From: Bacteroides caecimuris
GTDB taxonomy: Bacteria > Bacteroidota > Bacteroidia > Bacteroidales > Bacteroidaceae
Length of the DNA: 64,000 bases
Assembly: GCF_001688725.2 (NCBI RefSeq)
Contig: NZ_CP015401.2
Location: 1,364,001-1,428,000 of the forward strand
Reading direction: 5' to 3'
In this document: piece after piece, positions 61,615-64,000 of the stretch
Position numbering within the stretch: position 1 is the stretch's first letter
How the letters are laid out: each line of letters begins with the position of its first letter
The notes under the pieces: generated by a model
Told to the model about the DNA's origin: nothing
What the model saw: the letters and a program-made list of their open reading frames with translations, nothing else
Database searches by the model: none
Program-made: the position numbers and the translations under genes

Positions 61615-63180
61615 TTACTTCGTATCTGCTAGCCAACGATTGATATTGCGGGTTTCCGCGCTGAATTCCACACCGATCTTCACTATTTCCCGATGGTCTT
61701 TCTGATAAGGAATCAGGTAACCTTTTTCATTAATCTGTTTTATTGCTTCTTCTGCGGTTCCATTTAGTTTGAACTCAAATACATAGACATATTTGGGCGT
61801 TTTGACCACAGCATCGGCACGTCCGCGGGCACTGCGTACTTCTGCTTCTGTGAATTGTCCCATTAGTTTAAATACAAGATAGAAAATAACCTGATAGTGC
61901 CGTTCGGTCTGGTCATTCAGTTCATACGGAATATCAGCAAAGAAAGCCTCCAAACGGGTGAGGAAAGATTCATAATCACCTGTGCGTAATTCCTGAACGA
62001 ATTTTCCGATATAAAATCCTTGATCGTTGTTCTTCATTGGAGTGTAAAACGGAACAAGAAAGTTAATGAATCCGTAGCGCACTTCATCATTCGGAAAATC
62101 AAGCCGATAGTTCTGAAACTCTCTGTCGTAATCCTTAATAGTCAGATATCCACTTTGATAAATCAGCGGTATAGGATTATTGGCATCCATTCTGTATTCT
62201 ACAAAAGAAGAAGCAGGTGCTTCTATGCCATTTAATAAAGTACGGAGATCATATTCACTTTTTTGTAGTAGTTCAACCAAGAATGTTGGCGTACCGGTTT
62301 GGAACCAATAGCTGCCCAACTCCAATTTGCTGAAAGCATTCAATACGCTAAACGGATTGAATACCCCTGAGCCATCCGGGTGAAAATGATAACCGTCATA
62401 GTTACGTTTCATTGCTGTGACTACTTCTTCTGGAGTTTGATGATTCTTACGACCGAAAATTTCAATCTCGGGTTTAAAAGTACTCTCCAATTCTTCTTGG
62501 GTAATACCGCAAAGTGTGGCATAAGAATAGTCTAAACTAATGTCATTCAACTGATTCAGATCACTGAATACGCTGACTTGAGAGAACTTCGTAACTCCGG
62601 TCAGGAAAACAAAACGGAGATATGCGTCGGCACTTTTCAGCACTCCATAAAAGGCTTTTAATGTCTGACGATAGTCCTCGAATAATTTCGGACGAGTAAT
62701 AGCCTGCAAAAGTGGTTTGTCATATTCGTCCACTAATACGACGACGTTTTTTCCTGTTTTCAGAAAAGCTTGCTCGATCACATAGCTAAAACGTTCTTCA
62801 GGACTACGGTCTTTTTTCTCATCACCATAAATAGCTTCCCATTTTTCTAAATATTGGTTTAGCATTGCAATTAAATCCGCTGCTGTCTCATATTTTTTTG
62901 CATTCAGATCAAGGTGTAAAACTGGATACTGTTCCCATTTCGTCTCTAGTTGTTCAATGGCTAATCCATTAAATAGCTCTTTTTTCCCTTGGAAATAAGC
63001 ATCGAATGTCGAAATTAATAAACTTTTACCAAAGCGGCGTGGTCTGCTTAGAAAATATGGCTTTCCCAAATTGGCCATACGCCATATAAGCGCGGTTTTA
63101 TCTACATAAAGATAATTCTCCTTCCGTATTCCTTCGAATGTCTGTATTCCAATAGGAAGTTTACGCATTAAGTTGTCCAT
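61615..63180 (-). CDS. AAA-ATPase-like protein with PD-(D/E)XK nuclease-like C terminus (DUF1703)
   Basis: 521 residues. The N-terminal AAA-ATPase_like domain carries the Walker A-like segment RPRRFGKSLLIS (about 42-53) and a Walker B-like VVVLVDEYDKPLL. The C-terminal DUF1703 region has the nuclease fold with GRADAVV and VYVFEFKLNGTAEEAIKQI, as in PD-(D/E)XK enzymes. Many copies of this family occur in Bacteroides genomes, often near mobile elements. The function is unknown. A TATCTTTG (63207-63214, minus strand) lies directly before the start. Confidence 0.88.
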   Translation of the reverse strand: MDNLMRKLPIGIQTFEGIRKENYLYVDKTALIWRMANLGKPYFLSRPRRFGKSLLISTFDAYFQGKKELFNGLAIEQLETKWEQYPVLHLDLNAKKYETAADLIAMLNQYLEKWEAIYGDEKKDRSPEERFSYVIEQAFLKTGKNVVVLVDEYDKPLLQAITRPKLFEDYRQTLKAFYGVLKSADAYLRFVFLTGVTKFSQVSVFSDLNQLNDISLDYSYATLCGITQEELESTFKPEIEIFGRKNHQTPEEVVTAMKRNYDGYHFHPDGSGVFNPFSVLNAFSKLELGSYWFQTGTPTFLVELLQKSEYDLRTLLNGIEAPASSFVEYRMDANNPIPLIYQSGYLTIKDYDREFQNYRLDFPNDEVRYGFINFLVPFYTPMKNNDQGFYIGKFVQELRTGDYESFLTRLEAFFADIPYELNDQTERHYQVIFYLVFKLMGQFTEAEVRSARGRADAVVKTPKYVYVFEFKLNGTAEEAIKQINEKGYLIPYQKDHREIVKIGVEFSAETRNINRWLADTK

Positions 63181-63334
63181 ATCCGATGGTTTTAGAGTTT
63201 CTTACGCAAAGATACAATATGCAAATGAGAATTTAGGCAGAATACAAACATTATCTTTTCAGAATAAATTCAGTTTTACGCCTTTCATTTGCCGGAGATA
63301 ATTTATTATCTTTGTAACTTTAACCCGATAATCA

Positions 63335-63988
63335 ATGAGTAGAATAATATTAAATACTAAGATTTGGCTGTTTGTGTTGTTGTTTGGAATGTCGTTTTCC
63401 GCGTGGGCACAAAGTGATGATTTCAATACATGGACTAAATTCAAGGTAAATCATAAGATAGATTCCTGTTTCTCGGTTTCAGGCGATTTAGAGTTCCGTA
63501 TGAAAGATGATGTAAGTCGGTTGGATCGTTGGGGATTGACTGCGGGCGGAAGTTATCGTCCTTATTCTTTTTTGAATTTTGGGGTAGGATATGAGGCTCA
63601 TCTTTTGAATTTGGGTGATTCAGACTGGAAGTTGAGACATCGCTATCATATATCTGCCACTGCCAACTTTCGTTATCAATGGTTGAAAGTGTCTTTGCGG
63701 GAGAGGTTTCAGCAGACTTTTGACCGTGGTGATTCTGAAACTCGTCTACGTTCTCGTTTGAAGTTATCCTATGCTCCTACAAAAGGAATCGTTTCTCCTT
63801 ATTTTTCTGTTGAAATTTATCAAAGTCTGGATGATACCTCTTTTTGGAGAGCAGACCGTATGCGCTATCGTCCCGGAGTGGAGATTGCTTTAGCCAAACG
63901 TTGGTCATTGGATGCATTTTATTGTTATCAATATGCATCTTCGCAAGGCAGACACATTGCCGGAATAGAAGTGGGGTATTCTTTCTGA
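63335..63988 (+). CDS. DUF2490-domain outer-membrane-like protein
   Basis: 217 residues with a signal peptide ending AWAQSDD. DUF2490 features are DDFNTWTKFKVNHKIDSCFSVSGDLEFR and WGLTAGGSYRPYSFLNFGVGYEAH. The alternating strands and a final aromatic residue (GVEVGYSF-like ending) fit a small outer-membrane beta-barrel. A promoter (TATCTTTG, 63307-63314) is present. The gene ends 12 bases before the window edge. Confidence 0.85.
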   Translation: MSRIILNTKIWLFVLLFGMSFSAWAQSDDFNTWTKFKVNHKIDSCFSVSGDLEFRMKDDVSRLDRWGLTAGGSYRPYSFLNFGVGYEAHLLNLGDSDWKLRHRYHISATANFRYQWLKVSLRERFQQTFDRGDSETRLRSRLKLSYAPTKGIVSPYFSVEIYQSLDDTSFWRADRMRYRPGVEIALAKRWSLDAFYCYQYASSQGRHIAGIEVGYSF

Positions 63989-64000
63989 AATAAATGACGG

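Overview
The window looks like chromosome of a gut Bacteroides. It carries SusC/SusD-type outer-membrane genes, a NigD-like lipoprotein, an ECF sigma/FecR pair, a GGGtGRT protein, IS982- and IS66-type insertion sequences, Bacteroidota promoters of the TTG/TTTG-N(about 20)-TAnnTTTG type, and weak ribosome-binding sites. No rRNA or tRNA genes were seen.

Bases 1-11100 hold what appears to be a decaying polysaccharide-utilisation locus. It has the 3' end of an AraC-type regulator, a GH97 glycosidase, two exported alpha/beta hydrolases, a gene fragment, an alginate-lyase-like protein that seems to have lost its middle, a GH43 gene split by an IS982-type element, and an intact GH88 unsaturated glucuronyl hydrolase. 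No SusC/D pair lies in this part. A pair of inverted hairpin repeats closes the region.

Bases 11100-45650 are mainly housekeeping and accessory genes: NlpE-like lipoprotein, CorC-type membrane protein, M48 protease, esterase, S41-like protease with an apparently missing serine, mnmA, a RelE-type toxin-antitoxin pair, LuxR-type regulator, MFS transporter, pbpC with a giant alpha-2-macroglobulin, FKBP isomerase, a HepT/MntA pair, an Fe-S scaffold/GGGtGRT pair, DMP19-like, NigD-like and Yip1 proteins, smpB, metH, mltF, udk and dsbD. Remnants of an outer-membrane protein gene and an nhaC-type antiporter gene lie in gaps. Three gaps hold tandem arrays of 20-23-base palindromic units whose sequences differ but whose layout is alike. 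The largest (about 35225-35637) is nested inside a second, longer inverted repeat.

Bases 45692-48414 are a complete IS66 element that landed in the loop of the dsbD terminator. Directly after it begins an ECF sigma factor/FecR anti-sigma pair and a large operon: SusC with an STN signalling domain, SusD, a lipoprotein with FN3, PKD and PQQ-propeller parts, an exported sugar isomerase/epimerase-like protein, a metallo-beta-lactamase-fold lipoprotein, a glycerophosphodiester phosphodiesterase and a GlpT-type organophosphate antiporter. Together these suggest a Sus-like system that captures a glycerophosphodiester-containing molecule, cuts it in the periplasm and imports the phosphate ester. This is the best candidate for an undescribed system here. 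The window ends with an AAA-ATPase/nuclease-like gene and a DUF2490 protein.
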